Of a DNA stretch of 64,000 nt, positions 1 through 10,495 are shown piece by piece. The notes under the pieces are model-generated. The model was given only the letters and a program-made list of their open reading frames with translations. It was not told the origin of the DNA and made no database searches. Within the stretch, counting starts at the first letter, position 1, and each line of letters opens with the position of its first letter. Source of the DNA: Madurella fahalii (Eukaryota; Ascomycota; Sordariomycetes; Sordariales); NCBI GenBank assembly GCA_029876055.1, contig CM056878.1, positions 2,294,001 to 2,358,000 on the forward strand, written 5' to 3'. The position numbers were made by a program, and so were the translations under genes.

Positions 1-17
1 CTTCAAGCGCACAGGTC

Positions 18-1278
18 ATGGCAAACTCAGCCCCGGCCCCAATACCAACGTCGAAGAGCGATCCTCGGAAAGGATCACAACTTACCGTCGGGCAAATCAA
101 AGAGGAGTTCGCCTTACAGCGAGTGAAGCGATGGAAGGCGAAGCTGGGACGACTATCCCGCAGCGAGCTGCCAGCAATGATGGGTTCAATGTGCTACAGC
201 TGGGAGACCCGTCGAGGTGGACAGCTCGGATGCATTCTACCCGATCGGGAGGGCGGGCATGCCTTCATCCCCTATGATGACGACAAGAAGGGCCTTCCTG
301 GCGATCTATTGAAGCTCACCTGGAAGCTTGAGTCCTGGGCTGCCAATTCGCTCTCCCGTCCGTTTATGCTCCAAGTTGACAAGTTGCTGGAGGATGAAGT
401 TAGGGATAAGTGTTTGCCCTACCTTAAAAATGCGGACCCCTCGAGGCTCGATTTTCTCGAGAAGGTAGATTTCGTTTTCCTTTCTCTTGAAATAATAATT
501 ACTCTAGATACAAGAAGTGGTATGGAAGACTGATCATACATACCCAGGTTCGGATACTTGCCAAATACCGTCTCATGCAAGAGAGTTTTGACGCGCTCCG
601 CTCGAATGATCCACGCAAACTAGCTTTCAGGTTCATTATCTCGGAGGTTACCGAATACGGCCATGTCAACATGAAATGGGACTACATGGATTGGAAGTGC
701 AATGAAGAAGCCATCGCCGGGAGGCTAAACGGCTCCTCGCCTCCTCAACACGACACTGAAGCTCTCCTACCCAGACAGATCCGAGAGCTGAAGCGTATCA
801 ACGACCCCGAGGACGGGAAGAGCGAAGCTCGGGCTATGATAAAAGAGTTGGAGTCTCCGAAGGCCGTCGAGAACGAGGCTCTGTGGTCTTACTTTATCTA
901 TGACGGCAAGAAGGGCAGTCGACGGATGGAGGACCAGCATTGGACACCGCTGTCACGGGCTAGTGACTTCAGCAAGATGAAGCGCCTAGCCAGAGAGCGA
1001 GGCCAATTTCCGGTCTTCATGCGGGTAAGTCCTGCTGATCCTTACCCTAAGATGCCTTCGCACTTTCAATTGCCGTACCATCTCTCGTAGACTGACCGGC
1101 GCTCTAGACATGGCATTTACGCTTTTACAATGTCTGCTCCCGGATCCGTCAGTTACAGGAGCGCCAGCTTCAGTACCACAATCAGCTTTACAAGGCCGCC
1201 ATCAAAGCAGATCCCATCGCCAAGGCGTACTTCGATGAAGTTTGCGATAGTTCTATGCGCTGCTCAGAGCGCAGCTGA
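18..1278 (+). CDS. Unrecognised 364-aa protein, three exons, possibly 5'-truncated
   Basis: Exons 18-464, 548-1024 and 1108-1278. The two introns start gtagat and gtaagt and end in cag and tag, and all joins keep phase 0. The predicted protein is soluble, with no signal peptide or membrane segment, and is rich in Lys, Arg and Glu. Its N-terminal region (residues 20-45) is basic, and a stretch around residues 230-270 is charged and helical. Residues 55-80 hold an aromatic/Gly-rich patch (MCYSWETRRGGQLGCILP). I do not recognise the family. The sequence just before the ATG ends in cacag, which could be a splice acceptor, so the gene may begin left of the window. The exon structure is well supported by the continuous open frame; function is unknown. 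Confidence 0.6.
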
Positions 1279-1875
1279 GGAGACCGACAGTTGTACATCC
1301 AATTGGTCCACAGATCTGATAAGTGTTAATACCAGTACACGCCACCTCTCTTGGTTTTGCATGTTTGGTTTTCTATGCCCCTCTTGATATTGGCAGGGTA
1401 ACGCTTCGAATTGATTCGCTGCCTACTCCTGAATCATGATAGTATTTGACCAAGCCGGATATACGGCCGTTCTCGTAAACTTGTACATGGGCGACTGATC
1501 CTGTCAAAATACGAATACAGAGCGATCTACAAACGGTACATACGTCAATGGAAGAATCGTGTGAATTTCTGCATGAATTTAGGCTCTGCAGTCTTGCTGG
1601 GCAGTCATAGACTGGCAGGAAATTGGCTACTTCGCAGCATTCACCAACACAGTTTCAGCGGCGTGTGCACTTGCCTGCCGAACTTCTCTTCGCAACAGGT
1701 CAAGGAAATCCACGCTGGGTTATCCAAAACCCGCCAGGCCCTCCTGATCTTCCGTGCCGTTCAACTGGTTAAAGCAGCCGGCTGCCTGTTCTAGCTGCTT
1801 CGCTGACAATTTGTTTCCCACCGCAACAACACAACACAACACCAAGCAACTAATACCCGTAGAGCACTCGCCAAG
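1279..1875. other. Intergenic, no gene seen
   Basis: 597 bases between the 364-aa gene and the small gene at 1876. Short ORFs here have no family resemblance and no convincing splice structure. It probably holds the 3' region of the first gene and the promoter of the second. Confidence 0.5.
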
Positions 1876-2093
1876 ATGTGCCTTCCTTGTTTCGCTTTCT
1901 CAAAGGCTCAGTACGAACGCGGCAACCGACAGCGTTTTCGCCAGTACCAATATGTTTGGAACGGCCACGAATGGATTCTCCGCGACACGGTAAGCCGATC
2001 TTCTCGATCTTCTCCCAGCTTCTACAATATCCCTAGGATTGGGCCACGATTGGCCTGCAAGTGCGGCCGAGTCTGTGGCTGCCAGACCTTTGA
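1876..2093 (+). CDS. Small hypothetical protein, 56 aa if spliced
   Basis: The ATG at 1876 opens a frame starting MCLPCFAFSKAQYERGNRQR, followed by an aromatic segment with YQYVWNGHEW. A good donor (gtaagc) follows codon 38 at 1990, and an acceptor (cctag) at 2036 gives a 47-nt intron and an 18-codon last exon ending at 2093. Read without splicing, the frame stays open to 2163 (95 aa) with a Cys-rich tail. The N-terminal part looks like real coding sequence because of its regular composition and the donor at its end, but the 3' structure is uncertain. No known domain is seen. Confidence 0.42.
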
Positions 2094-2770
2094 TGAGGGA
2101 CAGCAACTGCATGAAGGAATGCTACGAGCCCAGCTGGTCGGTCAACGTGATTATCAGCTTTGATCAGGTTGGCTATCTCTGGCGTCATGACCCAGTGCAT
2201 ACTGTCCTTGAACCAGAGTGCTCCTTCCTCCCTTTACCGAACAAGGTTTCGTGCCTTTCCTTTTAGTCTTGAATACTTTTGGGCGGTTCCGTTACATCAT
2301 AACACCCACCATCACTCGCCGTTTGGTTCGCATGCCCGGCAAGAAACAGAAAAGCCCGCTTCCAAAGCCCTACCTTTTCCCACAACAAGGTGCTCGCGTT
2401 TACTCATGTTTGAGCGCCTACACTTCGCACATGAAGAGTCAAAGTATGACTCATATTTACATTTGGAATCACCTGCTTCGAAGAAACAGGAACTTGGTCC
2501 CAATTACAAGCGCGTAGTTTTCTCAGACGAGACAGCGTGGTGAATAATCCACCCTCGCATCTGGAATCATCCGCCGCAGAGAAACCCGACTCCAATCCCC
2601 CAAGGCGCTTCGGGCGACCCTTCCATCGACTTTCCCCCTACCTATTTCTTTTTCCGGGTTTTTATCATCCCCTTCTTACACCTCCCACATCCGTTACCGA
2701 TTTCCCCCGAGGCACCTCACAGCGACCATAACTCCCCACGATTATACTATCGACTTCAAATCCGTACATC
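2094..2770. other. Intergenic and probable promoter/5'UTR of the next gene
   Basis: 677 bases with several short overlapping ORFs but nothing recognisable. The last 150 bases are C/T-rich (cccc, ttttt, cttct runs), as is common in filamentous-fungal core promoters and 5'UTRs, just before the ATG at 2771. Confidence 0.45.
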
Positions 2771-3675
2771 ATGGGAGTGGCGCCGAATCCTCCTCGTCCG
2801 GCCAAGAAGCCGGTTTCGCCGCCGCCACCTCCTCCACCACCGCCTCCTCCTGCCATTCTACCGGTGGTGAACCCCAATGGCGTTCATTTTCAGCCCCCGG
2901 TCCCGCCCACCGATCTGGGCCCGATGATCCACCACTACGTGCCGCGGTTTGACGCTGGAATTGGGGTCCCTCCTACCGGAGTGTGCTACACTATCCAGCA
3001 GCCGGCCTCTGTCATGGTTAGTCCTAACCAAACGCTGGGGTTGATGCGACCGAGTGGTCTTGATCTTTATATCCTTTTGCCAGTTTAACATCGGCCGGCT
3101 TTTATTGATATGCAGTATTGTGATCGTAAGCTAACTGATTTTCCCAGGCGACCGGAGTACCCGTAGCGATGCCTATGCAGCCCATGCAGCCCATGCAACC
3201 TATGCAGCCTATGCAGCCCATGGCGTCTGTTGGCGTGGCTCCAATGACGGCGCCAGTGAATCCTATTGTGGTGCAGCAGCCGGCCGGACAGCCAATGGTC
3301 ATCCCGGGTGCTGCTGTGCCCCATGGTATTCCAACCACCGGCCCACCACTCATGCTTCAGACTCCTGTTCAAACAGGTAACCTTCCTCCAATGGCTTCGT
3401 TGCCCGCCCAGCCGCCGGTGCACGTTGAGCCTGCCATGGGCGTCGGCTTGACGGCCAGCGAGACCATGGCTCAAAACATTCGGATTGCTCAGAATAACCG
3501 ATGCTATGAGCCACAGGATTTTACGCCCGCTGACCTCGACCCTCACCGGCTGTACTGGTTCCGAGAGCTCAACGGGCACTGGGCAGTCTTTCCTCGTCGC
3601 GTGATTGACCGTCTTAAGGCGCGGTGGTATCGCACCAACGAGGGAGTCTTCTATGCTGTCCGCCTTTCCGAGTAA
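2771..3675 (+). CDS. Pro/Met-rich low-complexity protein, 257 aa
   Basis: Exons 2771-3016 and 3148-3675, joined in phase 0 across a 131-nt intron (gttagt...cccag). The N-terminus is basic and Pro-rich with an 11-Pro run at about residues 17-27. Residues 90-107 are a perfect MQP tandem array. The last 70 residues are different: a compact, aromatic segment (ETMAQNIRIAQNNRCYEPQD, then LYWFRELNGHWAVFPRRVID) that looks folded and is the likely conserved part. There is no signal peptide or membrane segment. Such Pro-rich N-termini suggest binding to SH3, WW or actin-regulatory proteins, but that is inference. I do not recognise the C-terminal domain. Confidence 0.7.
3169..3222 (+). repeat. Coding 9-nt tandem repeat (Met-Gln-Pro)
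   Basis: Units of atgcagcc(c/t) repeat about six times inside the second exon of the Pro/Met-rich gene and encode MQP. The third-position c/t differences show the units are not all recent copies. Confidence 0.85.
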
Positions 3676-4499
3676 AGCTCTAATCGGACCAAGACACAAA
3701 TTTCGGTGGGTTCCGAGCCCTTCTCTTGTCGTCTAGTGCACACCGATTGATCAAAGACCTCTAGCAATGATATCGACGACTTCCCGCCGGTTTTATTCAC
3801 GTTTTCTTCTTTTTGGGCTGCTGCGCCATGGACCTTCTTACCTCTACGTCGTCTTTTCGGGTTATCCAAAGCATATATACCCGGCGTTCACCGAGATTGG
3901 GATTGCATCACAAAGCGAAACATCTGACTGGGTCCTTCATAGAGTTAGTTTCGAGGAAGTTGGAGGTTTCTCCGGGCCTTGGTTCGGTTTAGTGATTTGC
4001 ACAAGGCTCTGCCATGAGATTGATGACGAGGCGACATGGGCAGTAGATAGCAGGGCAGCTTTCAGATATGGGAATTGTTTCTCAATGAGCGGTTGCTGGC
4101 GCCCGTTACACACTGGGGATCTCGGAAAAATTGCTGGTGTAAACAAATGCGAACAAATGCATCATCTACACAAAGCAGCAGCTAACAATGGACGTCCCAA
4201 ACAGACGGATGAGGCTGAGAACAGGGGAGCTTCTGTCACATGCAGACTGACACACCGCTGTCCGGGAAATCGCTTGGCATCCAGGGTGTTGCTTGCCAAT
4301 TGGACGGCGATGACGAGCATGCCAAGACCACTGAAGCTCGGCAAAGTCGATCTTCATTACCCCACCATCGTCCGGTACTGTACACCTGTCGACTCGAACA
4401 TCTCTCGAGATGAACCCATGTACACTGCAATCCACCCCGGACCTCTTTAACACGAAGACACCTTCAAATCCACGCCATTCATAAAAATAGCTGGTAGAA
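3676..4499. other. Intergenic, 824 bases
   Basis: It holds a 227-codon ATG frame (3767-4450) with no recognisable domain and irregular composition, which I treat as chance. The final bases before 4500 are the promoter side of the dephospho-CoA kinase gene. Confidence 0.45.
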
Positions 4500-5324
4500 A
4501 TGCTCCTCATCGGCCTGACGGGCTCCATCGCCACGGGCAAATCGACAGTCTCCTCCCTCCTCTCCCAACCCCCTTACTCCCTCCCCGTCATCGACGCCGA
4601 CCTGCTCGCCCGCAAGGTCGTCGAGCCCGGCACGCCCGGCTACAAGGCCATCGTCTCGTACTTTGGCCCCTCCACCCCGGACCTGCTGGTGGCCCCCGGC
4701 CCGGACATGCCCGAGGCCGGGCCGGGCGGGAAGGGCCGCCCGCTGAACCGCCCCGCGCTGGGGCGGCGGGTGTTCGGGAACGACGAGCAGCGGCGAAAGG
4801 ACCGCGCCGTGCTGAACGGCATCGTGCACCCCGCCGTGCGGAGGGAGATGTTCAAGGCGGTGGTGCGGGGCTACCTGGGCGGCCACAGGGCCGTGGTGCT
4901 GGACGTGCCGTTGCTGTTCGAGAGCGGGCTGGACCGCTACTGCGGCGCCGTCATGGTCGTGGCCGTCAGCGACCCCGAGGTGCAGATGGAGCGGCTGCGG
5001 AGGCGCGACGAGCATCTGACCAGGGAGGACGCCGAGAATCGCGTCAAGAGCCAGGGCGATGTGAGGGACAAGGCGAGGAGGTGCGAGGCGAGGGGCCTGG
5101 GGAGGGGGGTGGTGGTGTGGAATGATCTCGGGATGGAGGAGCTAAGGGGGGAGGTAAGGAAGGCGATGAACGAGCTGGAGAGGTGCAGTCCGAGGTGGTG
5201 GAGTTGGTTGCTCTGGGTGTGTCCCCCCGCGGCGGTGGTGTTGGGAGTCTGGAATTACTGGCGAAATTTGAGGATCAATAAGGCTTGGGCGGAACAGGAG
5301 TTGAACAGGAGGGCGAAGCTGTGA
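4500..5324 (+). CDS. CAB5: Dephospho-CoA kinase (EC 2.7.1.24), 274 aa
   Basis: Intronless. It phosphorylates the ribose 3'-OH of dephospho-CoA, the last step of coenzyme A synthesis. The P-loop is visible at the very N-terminus (GLTGSIATGKST, residues 5-16), followed by the CoaE signature DADLLARKVV, the core strand motif VVLDVPLLFESG, and the lid-region basic segment RRRDEHLTREDAENRVKSQ. CoaE proteins are usually about 200-240 aa. Here the C-terminus adds a strongly hydrophobic segment (WWSWLLWVCPPAAVVLGVWN, about residues 230-250) and a short basic tail, suggesting a tail anchor. Yeast Cab5 is reported at lipid particles and the mitochondrial outer membrane, so a membrane tail fits. GC content is higher than in the neighbouring genes. 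Confidence 0.93.
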   Translation: MLLIGLTGSIATGKSTVSSLLSQPPYSLPVIDADLLARKVVEPGTPGYKAIVSYFGPSTPDLLVAPGPDMPEAGPGGKGRPLNRPALGRRVFGNDEQRRKDRAVLNGIVHPAVRREMFKAVVRGYLGGHRAVVLDVPLLFESGLDRYCGAVMVVAVSDPEVQMERLRRRDEHLTREDAENRVKSQGDVRDKARRCEARGLGRGVVVWNDLGMEELRGEVRKAMNELERCSPRWWSWLLWVCPPAAVVLGVWNYWRNLRINKAWAEQELNRRAKL

Positions 5325-5813
5325 GGTCCAGTCCGAGTCTGGACGGTGCGAGGTTTCTGGATGTTGCTGGAGCGGTATTTTCTTGATTCTTAATGTGCTG
5401 TTGATGGGCCGAGGCGGTTGCCCCTCCTTCTGCCATTTCAGGAGCCCCAAAGCGGCTGGTCGTGTTTTAAATGCCCACAACGGCAAAACAGTCCTCATTT
5501 GTTTGGGGCGATTTTGGGCGATTATTCGTTTTTTATCATCCGTTTCTTTTCCCTAGCCGTCGGTGCCGATTTGCCAGTCACGATCTATTCCCGTCACCTA
5601 GCGGAAGACATTACGGCGATCCTTTCGGTGTCGAATAGCACAATACCTACCTTATCCAGCAACTCTCGACCCGTTTGATGCTCTCTTGCACACGGAATTG
5701 TAAGCATCACGGCCATTGAGTCTTTCTCGTCCAGATTGCTTCTTCATCTCATCAGGTAAGAACACAATGAATACTGCCAGGCCAATTATTGTACGTTAAC
5801 ATCTCAAGTCTCG
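5325..5813. other. Intergenic with probable 5'UTR of the next gene
   Basis: 489 bases. T-rich stretches around 5520-5560 and a gtaaga/ttag-like pair near 5755-5800 could be an untranslated first intron before the ATG at 5814. No coding frame is seen. Confidence 0.4.
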
Positions 5814-7579
5814 ATGTCCTCCAAAAAAGCCTTCACCATGCCTCCGCATTCTGTGTTTGAATGGGTTATCGGGCAGAACATCCCCAAAAATCGGAAGAAT
5901 CCATCTACACGGCGCGAATCGATCCGGATCGAGCTTTCTACCGACGATGAGGAAGATACCGACATCGTTACTGTGACATACCCGCGCAGGGTTAAGTCCA
6001 AAAAGAAGAAGCCCAAGAGCACGAATGCTAAACCGGAAAGCATTCCGGACAACAAGCGGGTTAGCTTTGAGGAGAAACCTTTGAAATCTGCTATGAAGAA
6101 GCCACGAGAGCCTTCCTCGGAGGAGTCGGAGTCTGAGTCGAGCAGTGGCGGGTCTGAGACGGAGAGTGGTGCTGATGCGAGCAGCGAAGATTCTGAAGCC
6201 CAGAAAACCAAGAAGAATACAAAGCCAAACAATGGCAGAAAGTCAAAGAACGCGAGCAACAAGACAAGCGGCAATGGTGGTTCCTCTGCCGATAAAAATT
6301 CACATCAGAACTGCGCCTGTGTTTGTTGTGTTGCGGGACGGGAGCTATTGGCAAAGGCCGTTGAGGCGATAGCCAAGAACAGCAAGAGCGAGGAAGCTTC
6401 ATCAGGCGAAGAGGATAAAGAGGGCCAGAAAAAGAAAGACACGGAGGATGACACCGAGAAAGCCGCTGTAAGCGACTCGTCTGCAGTCGATACAGACAAG
6501 GAATCTGAGCCAGAGCCATCCAAAAAGAACCAGCAGCAAGGCAAGAACAAGGATAACGGGACGGGCACGGGCAACAACGGCTCTGAGGCGAAGAAGAACG
6601 GGGACAAACCTAAGAATGACAACAAGACCAAAGACGGCGATTCTCGACCTAAGAAGCACAGAGAGAAGTCCAAGGACGGGGCCAAAGGAGAAGATGAGAA
6701 TTCAAAAGAGGGCAAAGCAAAGGTCAATGAGGCGTCGTCTGAGAAGAAGGCTTCTTCCGGTCACCGCCATCCGCATATGATTATGTCGCCCCGCGAACGG
6801 CTTCTCCAGATGGAGCACGTGGTTGAGGATCCTAGACAGGACCCTCCTCCCAACTCCTACTTCGACAACGACCGAGGTGTCTGCCGGGTCTATCATGGTC
6901 CTTACTGGGGAGCCCCTTATGGCCCCGCTAATTTTCCGGCCAGGCCACAGTATCCAGCTCACAGCTGGGGGCCGACGCATGGCAGCCAGTCAGGTGGACT
7001 GCCTCCTCCGCTCTCTCAGCCGTATCCAGCGCCCACCTTTATACCGCCTTATCAGACAGCTCACCTGCAACATCAACCATCCCAGAGGGAGGCAGGCCAG
7101 CAAATGACTGGCTACCCACCGTATCCGCCTTGGGCGGGCTTCCCTTCACAATACGCCTCCTACCAGGCACCACACAACCGCCCGCCGGCCCCACTGCTTT
7201 CTGGAAGTCTAGCGCCCGCACCGACTTTTGGAATCTCCGGTATGCCGCCCGACTCGAAGGACACGAACCCATTGGCAGGCTTCTCCCTGAGCCCACTCAA
7301 AGGCACCGGGAAAGCCCCGACACAGACTGACCCAAAGGGGAAGGAAAAGAACTCTGAAAGTAATCTCTGGGTTGGCTTTCAATCGGCCAAGGGGTCCGGC
7401 CGCAAGTGGAACAGCCCGGAACCGAGCGGCTGGGTGAGGCAGGACAGCACCAAGAGCAAGAACAACACCGATCAGAACGGCAGCAACAAGAGTAACAACA
7501 GTTGCAGCGATGGTAACGGCCAGGGCGGTAACTCTAACTGTAAAAATGACGGTGGCAATGACTGGAGCAGTGGCCCCAA

Positions 7580-7611
<32 letters not shown>

Positions 7612-8026
7612 GCAATAACCCTTCATCCTTCTCCCCAGTCCACTTCGGCCACGTCAAGCCCAGCTCCAGCTCCCGGTCCAGATCCAAGTCGAAAAAGTCC
7701 AAGCACGCAACCGTCACTGACGCTTTTGAGCCCGATAAAGACGCCGGAGAAGGGGGGGCGACCCCGCCCAGCAAAGCCCTTCCCGGCCCGATCCCACGCA
7801 GAGCATGCCTGGCAGCTGGCTAGAGGGAGGTGACAACAACAATAACAAAAACGGCGGAAATGGAACTTGGGACAACAACAGCAACAACACAACCAGCAAC
7901 TGGGGAGACGGAAATAATGGCAATAATAATGACAACGACGGGGCCGGAGAGAACACATGCAATACCAGCAACGGCAACAATGACTGGGGTGATCCCTCTG
8001 CTGCTCAGATAACAGCAGAGTGGTAG
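5814..8026 (+). CDS. Large low-complexity Ser/Lys/Asn-rich protein with a frame break
   Basis: A 669-codon frame runs from 5814 to 7823. It starts with a short conserved-looking N-terminus (MPPHSVFEWVIGQNIPKNRK from the second Met at 5838). Next come a basic Lys-rich region, acidic Ser/Glu runs, and a Cys cluster CACVCC near residue 165, then a long charged KEDN region. After that there is a Pro/Tyr-rich stretch (residues 350-480) and an Asn/Gly/Asp tail. The frame then ends in an unrelated 15-residue tail, while the Asn/Gly/Trp composition continues in the +2 frame to TAG at 8024-8026. Two explanations fit: one missing G in the G7 run at 7752-7758, or a 59-nt intron 7713-7771 (gtcact...cccag). 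Both rejoin the frame. Probably intrinsically disordered; nuclear or cytoplasmic role unknown. Confidence 0.7.
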
Positions 8027-9157
8027 GCACGCTCTTTGGGACGAGCAGCTGGGCGTGGATGGCGGCGTTTTTTCGGATGAGTTAACTGCCGTCTTTCCTC
8101 TTCTTCCATCTTTCTTTCCAGCCTCATCCTTTCTGAAGGGCTTGTCATCTGTTCATGATACCCTAGGGTCAAACGGCCTGCAGGTGTTGGTGGAGGGTTT
8201 CTGCTTTTGCTTGGTATTCTTCGGGTAGTGGATGGTTGGGTTTCGCTTATTTGTTTGGGTTTAGGGAAGGGAAGGCGGCGGCGAGTTTTCTTTTTTCTAC
8301 CCATGTTTTATTCTTTTCTTTCTATTTTGGGGCTCAATAGAGAAGGGATGGCTGAGTTTGTTCTGTTACGAGCAAGAGGGCGGCAGGAAGTGGGGATATA
8401 TAGCCCGACCTGGGGCGCCTTGTGCTTTCCTTAGTTATTGTAAGATATATTCTCAACAGCATCTCAAGCGGTCATCGAGTGTGCAGGAATGCTCATGATA
8501 CGCAGCCTAGATTATCTCTCCGTTAGTGAAGCGGTACCTACCGATCTCTTGTCCACGTCACCCCAGGAGATACGTGCAGCAGTGCCGGGATGGGGACAAC
8601 ATTAGTGGATGAACCTAGCTCTCCTCATCAAGCAGAAGATGCCTGATCAATCAAGCCGCCATCACACTCGCTGGTGTAGCTCATAACATCCAAGACAGCA
8701 CGACAAGTACTCTACGCCTCATACCCATCCCGTTTCACCGGCCCTCTCACAGGGAGACACGGCTCTATCCTAAAGAGACACCCGGTCACTCGCTGGTGTG
8801 TCCGGACCCTATGTTAGCACCGGAACAAACCGCAAGCTCGTGACGTTTATACAATGGACTGAGTTGAGTGGCATGTGATTAACTGTAGCAAAAACTAGAT
8901 CCTCCGATTAACACCAAAAGCTATACTAGCATACACCCAAGCAAGCAACAAGTCCTTTTCTGTAGACCATCCATGCTAGGGGTAAAACAGAGAGTTCGCG
9001 AGTGAAGCAGGCCGTGAGAGAAGCGAAGGTTGTCCTGTTTGCCCTCCATAAAAATGCAAAGAGGAGATTGGATCCGGAAGAATAACAACTTTAAAAACCC
9101 TGCTGGCAACCAGCCTAACCCTTGCTAGCGATTGACGCTGGAACGCAGTCCCAAGCT
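8027..9157. other. Convergent intergenic region
   Basis: 1131 bases between the 3' ends of the Asn-rich gene and eIF5. The first 400 bases are T/G-rich and look like 3'UTR. The rest has no coding frame above chance. The 13-mer cactcgctggtgt occurs at about 8667 and again at about 8787. Nothing else notable. Confidence 0.5.
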
Positions 9158-10495
9158 TTACTCTTCGTCAGAGTCGTCCTCCTCCTCAGCCTCGGCGAGC
9201 CAAGTGAGGAAAGGCTCGGCAGACTTGCGGACCCTCTTGGAGGTCGGCAGATCGACGTACTTCTTGGAAGCCTTGGAGCCCCACTTAGTGACGACCTCCT
9301 CGGAGACGAGATCGTGGTGGTAGTAGAGCTGGAGGATCTTGACGATCTTGTCGTACATCTCAGGCTGGTCCTTGCCAAGGTGGCCGATCAGACGCTCAGT
9401 GCCGCCGAGAAGAGCCTTCTCGTGACGCTCAGAGGAGACCATCTAGAAGAGGACGAGTCAGCGGTGCGTGTCAATGCCACAAGCGAGAAATTCAAGACGT
9501 ACCCTCTTCAGCATGCCGGCGCGCTTGCCGATCTGGGCGCAAATGTTCTCGTCAAAAACGGTCTGGACGAGAACCAGAAGTGTGCGGTGCTTGGACTCGA
9601 TGCCCAGCTCCTTAGCCTTGACGTAGATATCGACGTCGTCAACGTTATCGATGCCACCCTTCTCCTCGGCCTGCTCCTGGATCCAGGTGCCTAGCTGATC
9701 GTAGACGGTGTTTCCACCGCCCTCGCCGTCCTCGTCCTCGTCGTCTCCGTTCAGGACCAGCTTCTGCTTGAACTCGTCAGGAAGCTGCTGCTGGCGGGCC
9801 TTGACAGCCTCGGCACTCATGTCCACAGCCCACTCGTCGTCCTTGACCTCAACCTTCTTGGTCTCGAGACCCTGAGCCTCAGTCTTGATCTTGCGGGTCA
9901 GGGCGTCGTCGTCGCTCTCAATGCCCTTGTCATCGCCATTGGGGGAGGCCTGGTCCGAGATGTCGTCGCCCCCGGAGCCGTTCTCCTTGTCGGCCTTGCC
10001 GTTCTGCTTGGCCTTGCGGGCAGCCTTGCGTTCGGCCTTGTCTTTCTTTGTCTTCTTGGGCACATTCTTGAGGATGAAACCACTCAGCTTGAGGCGCAGG
10101 TCGACGTCGGTACGCTGACCGCAAGCTTTGCAGTCGAGCGTAATGTGACCGTCCTTGATGTGGACATCGGTCTCCGGGTTCTTGCACTTCTTGCAGAGAA
10201 CAAACTTGCCGATGAAGCCGTCCAGGAGATCCTGGAGCTTGCCGGCCTCGTGGGCACCGTTGATGATCCAGCGATCATCCGGAGGATCGATGTTGGTCTG
10301 GGCACCAAGCTCGAAGCCAAAGTATTTGATAAGGTAGGAACCGGGACGGGCCAGGGACTGGGCAACGCTGCTCAGGTTGACAACAACGGTCTTGATACCG
10401 TTGCCTTTACCCTCAATCTTGGTCTGGAGGCGCTCCATCTTGTAGCGGTAGAAGGGGTCGCTGACATCGCGACGGACGTTGATGTGAGCAGCCAT
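9158..10495 (-). CDS. TIF5: Eukaryotic translation initiation factor 5 (eIF5), 425 aa
   Basis: Exons 10495-9503 and 9442-9158 joined in phase 0 over a 60-nt intron (gtacgt...tctag). eIF5 is the GTPase-activating protein for eIF2 in the 43S complex and triggers GTP hydrolysis at AUG recognition. The N-terminal domain (residues 1-140) holds the zinc finger Cys101, Cys104, Cys122 and Cys125 (CKKC...CKAC). Next comes a charged linker, Lys/Asp-rich with [18 protein letters not shown]. The C-terminal W2/HEAT domain runs from about 260 to the end and closes with the typical aromatic-acidic tail ([17 protein letters not shown]). Length matches the family (yeast 405 aa). The start context is clean, with a T/C-rich leader upstream. 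Housekeeping gene with no oddities. Confidence 0.97.

Noticed and set aside
3767..4450. 227-codon ATG frame between the Pro/Met-rich gene and dephospho-CoA kinase
   Set aside because: No recognisable domain, irregular composition, and overlapping frames on the other strand of similar quality. Likely chance.
9122..9694. 190-codon + strand frame across the 3' part of eIF5
   Set aside because: It is the antisense shadow of the eIF5 coding exons.
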